DNA from: Lineus longissimus
Taxonomy: Eukaryota; Nemertea; Pilidiophora; Heteronemertea; Lineidae
Direction: 5' to 3'
DNA length: 64,000 nt
Assembly: GCF_910592395.1 (NCBI RefSeq)
Contig: NC_088309.1
Coordinates: 16,496,599-16,560,598, forward strand
The notes below the pieces were generated by a model that had not been told where the DNA came from, made no database searches, and saw only the letters and a list, made by a program, of their open reading frames with translations. The first letter of the stretch is position 1; each line of letters starts with the position of its first letter. Below, piece after piece: positions 61,724 through 64,000 of this stretch. The position numbers and the translations under genes are program-made.

Positions 61724-63649
61724 GGGTCTGAAGAGCCATTTCACTTTGATGAGCCACAGCGACAAGCTTTTAAGAAGCTCAAAGCGGCTTTGATACAAGC
61801 CCCGGTCATGAGTTACTACTCCAAGACTGAGCCGATAGTGGTTTCTTGCGATGCCTCGTTGGGGGGCCTCAGTGCGGTCTTGATGCAACATGACCACCCT
61901 ATAGCATATGCATCTAAAACCCTGACTCAGACTGAACGAGCATATGCACAGATTGAAAAAGAGCTTCTGGCCATAGTGTTTGCTTGTAGGAAATTTCACC
62001 ACCTACTGTATGGCAGAAATGACATCACAGTAGAGACAGACCATTTGCCTCTTGTCCACATCATTGAGAAACCCTTGGGACAAGTTCCCTTGAGATTACA
62101 GAAGATGTTGTTGAAATTGCAACCATACAGTTTCAAACTGATAGGAAAGTCAGGGAAAGATATTCCTGTTGCTGATTGTCTGAGCCGAGCTCCATTGAAA
62201 GATTGTCACTACAGAGGCCTAGTTGATGACATGCATGACTACCAAGTCTGTGCTATGGAGATTCCTACTGTACATGCTTTCTCTGATTCCAAACTGAAGT
62301 TGTTGAAGACAAATACTGAGAAAGATGCTGAGTTGCAGAAGTTGCGAAACCAGGTTGTCAAAGGTTGGCCTGATGACAGAGCCAAGGTAGAAAATGTTCT
62401 GAAGCCATACTGGGACTATAGGGCAGAGATCACTGTGTATGATGGTATCCTTTTCAAAGGAGAGCGAGTCATTGTACCCAAGCAGATGCATAAGGACACG
62501 GTAGAGTTGATACATAGTTCGCATCAAGGGATTGTCAAATCAAAACAGCTGGCTAGAGACGTTCTGTTTTGGGTTGGAATGAACAAGCAGATTGAAGAAG
62601 CTGTAAGCAAATGTCCATTGTGCCAAGCCAGTAGAAGTCAACAGCAGAAAGAGCCTATGATGAGCACTCCTGTGCCAACTCTACCATGGCAGTCTGTTTC
62701 ATCAGACTTGTTTGTACTAGATGATGATTTCTATCTTGTGACTGTAGATCACTATTCTGGGTATTTTGAAGTGGATGAACTGAAACCTGATCATAGTGCA
62801 CCTGTTGTCATATCCAAACTGAAAAGAGTCTTTGCCACCCATGGCATCCCCAGGACTTTGTATTCTGATCCTGGCTCGGAGTACACTAGTCGTGATATGA
62901 AAGATTTCAGTACCCAGTGGGGGTTTGAAATCAAGGCATTCAGTGCTAAGAATCCACAGGCAAATGGCCTAGCAGAAAAGTCAGTTCAGATTGCTAAAAA
63001 CATGCTGAAGAAGTGTAGGCAAGATGGCACAGATTTTCAGTTGGCTTTGTTGGACTATAGGAACACCCCTAGAGACAATGTCTTGGGTTCCCCTGTACAA
63101 AGGTGTATGGGACGAAGGACACAGACTAGATTGCCTACAAATCCGTCACTGCTGAAGCCTAAATTGTTGTCCCCAAAGCAAGTGACTGGCAGGTTGCAAG
63201 AATGTAAAGCCAGAAACAAGGTACACTATGACAAGCATGTGAAACCACTTCCAAACTTGACTAGAAATAATACTGTGAGGTACAGAACTGGTAAAACCTG
63301 GACACCAGCCAAATTTGTGTCTGAGGCTGATGGTCCAAGGTCATACAAGTTGGTCACACCCTCTGGCAAGACCATAGTTAGAAACAGGAGACACATTCTG
63401 AGAACGAGAGAATCTGGAATCTATGAGCCCATGAGGCGCCATCTGTTGATGAATGAGGAAACTGAGCTTGCTACTCAGCCCAGGCCACCAGAAACTCCTG
63501 CTATTGCAGCTCCAAGGCCTGTTGCTTCTGGTCCTCCAGGTTCAGCTCCAGTCAGGTCAGTTCCTACTCCTGCTTCTAAACCTCCAGAACAGTTGAGAAC
63601 AGGAAGAGTCTCAAGTGCTCCAAACCACCTGAAAGACTATGTCAAGTAA
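61724..63649 (+). CDS. Ty3/gypsy RNase H and integrase region
   Basis: Same frame as upstream; the first Met is at 61790 but coding clearly begins at 61724 (EEPFHFDEPQRQAFKKLK). RNase H: VVSCDASLGGLSAVLMQ and VETDHLPLV. Integrase: zinc finger HSSHQGIVKSKQ to CPLCQ (HHCC), and the catalytic core with Asp in SDLFVLDDDFYLVTVDHYSG, Asp in TLYSDPGSEYTS and Glu in NGLAEKSVQIAKN. The end has VRYRTGKTWTPAKFV and a Pro-rich tail to TAA 63647. All integrase catalytic residues are present. Confidence 0.85.
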   Translation, partial: GSEEPFHFDEPQRQAFKKLKAALIQAPVMSYYSKTEPIVVSCDASLGGLSAVLMQHDHPIAYASKTLTQTERAYAQIEKELLAIVFACRKFHHLLYGRNDITVETDHLPLVHIIEKPLGQVPLRLQKMLLKLQPYSFKLIGKSGKDIPVADCLSRAPLKDCHYRGLVDDMHDYQVCAMEIPTVHAFSDSKLKLLKTNTEKDAELQKLRNQVVKGWPDDRAKVENVLKPYWDYRAEITVYDGILFKGERVIVPKQMHKDTVELIHSSHQGIVKSKQLARDVLFWVGMNKQIEEAVSKCPLCQASRSQQQKEPMMSTPVPTLPWQSVSSDLFVLDDDFYLVTVDHYSGYFEVDELKPDHSAPVVISKLKRVFATHGIPRTLYSDPGSEYTSRDMKDFSTQWGFEIKAFSAKNPQANGLAEKSVQIAKNMLKKCRQDGTDFQLALLDYRNTPRDNVLGSPVQRCMGRRTQTRLPTNPSLLKPKLLSPKQVTGRLQECKARNKVHYDKHVKPLPNLTRNNTVRYRTGKTWTPAKFVSEADGPRSYKLVTPSGKTIVRNRRHILRTRESGIYEPMRRHLLMNEETELATQPRPPETPAIAAPRPVASGPPGSAPVRSVPTPASKPPEQLRTGRVSSAPNHLKDYVK

Positions 63650-63998
63650 ATGTGTACTTGTGTAGAGTGTTGTGCTAACTAGACTGGTTCATGTTGGTAT
63701 AAGTTTTGAGTCTTCTACTCAATAGTGGTATTGGAAAACTGAGTAATCTGGAATAGTGTGGAAACTAGAGAAACTTACAAAACGCAAAATCAGTAACTTT
63801 CTAAATTTTTTTATCACATTTGGTGTGTTTTTTTCCCTTCTAAATTTGTTACTTTGTTGTAGTTAAAGTAAAGTGACTTATTCTTGAATCTACTTTCAGA
63901 CCTTTGAATCCTCTAATGGTCTTATCTTTATTCCATCTTCATGTATCATTGTTATTGTATGTCTTCTAACTTTTTCTTCTTTTTCGAAGAAAGGGAGA
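63650..63998 (+). other. 3' untranslated part with polypurine tract
   Basis: No coding region. The stretch ends GAAGAAAGGGAGA, a polypurine tract, immediately followed by TG at the window edge, which fits the start of the 3' LTR. Confidence 0.55.
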
Positions 63999-64000
63999 TG

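Larger units (their letters stand above)
58798..64000 (+). mobile_element. Ty3/gypsy LTR retrotransposon, 3' LTR cut by window end
   Basis: The order is inferred 5' LTR, primer-binding-site-like sequence, gag, protease, reverse transcriptase, RNase H, integrase and polypurine tract, all on the plus strand and in one reading frame from ATG 59390. Two in-frame stops (TAG 60857, TAA 61721) break it. No chromodomain is seen. The window ends just as a second LTR (TG) would start, so LTR identity and target duplication cannot be checked. Confidence 0.85.

Noticed and set aside
1-64000. Search for tRNA, rRNA and other structured RNA genes
   Set aside because: No tRNA-like cloverleaf with a GGTTCGAATCC-type arm and no rRNA segment was noticed; a covariance search could not be run.

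Overview
The window looks like a stretch of a large, repeat-rich animal genome, most likely a marine invertebrate and possibly a deuterostome. The reasons are GT-AG introns, coding exons split by introns, Harbinger, Helitron, EnSpm and Ty3 elements side by side, a 2A-like motif, abundant AGGCCTA words, and GCTCACCTC/GCTCAGCTGA-ended short repeats. The species cannot be settled from sequence alone. No bacterial-style operon, CRISPR array, rRNA or tRNA was seen.

1-17.8 kb is one old Helitron-type element read on the minus strand. It carries an N-terminal segment with a 2A-like motif, a cysteine-protease-like domain, a Lys/Arg-rich 21-residue repeat, the conserved Helitron N-terminal region, an HUH Rep nuclease, a PIF1-like helicase and a C-terminal endonuclease. 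Stops and frameshifts break it. Two later insertions also cut it: a 7.9-kb LTR retrotransposon in the endonuclease (TATA target duplication, near-identical LTRs, gag but no pol) and a 1107-bp repeat in Rep (AAAAA duplication). A 21-bp minisatellite lies upstream.

18.5-22.4 kb is a complete-looking PIF/Harbinger element with ~45-bp terminal inverted repeats, an ATT duplication, an intact DDE transposase and a convergent three-exon Myb/SANT-like partner. 22.4-29 kb is mostly repeats plus one Myb/SANT-like exon. 29-38.3 kb holds a broken EnSpm/CACTA-like transposase gene on the minus strand whose middle is partly duplicated. The second copy is interrupted by a 4.6-kb unit with perfect 444-bp direct terminal repeats, an 801-codon Mutator-like transposase and an HNH-type protein.

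38.4-44.9 kb holds a plus-strand gene with a SAM-like exon followed by two alternative in-phase last exons, one a protein kinase (with one stop) and one resembling SAMD3-type C termini. Its large intron contains repeat ends, a MADF-like first exon and a small antisense two-exon gene. 46.6-48.2 kb is a second, degraded Harbinger pair. 48.3-50.2 kb is minisatellite, telomere-like, MITE and LINE-tail sequence. 50.2-57.7 kb is a multi-exon G2E3-like HECT ubiquitin ligase gene (SAM, UIM, HECT) with a stop before the catalytic cysteine and a duplicated cassette exon. 58.8-64 kb is a Ty3/gypsy retrotransposon with gag-PR-RT-RH-IN in one frame broken by two stops; its 3' LTR starts at the window edge.

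The coding content is therefore dominated by mobile elements, with two host-like genes (SAM/kinase and HECT) set among them.
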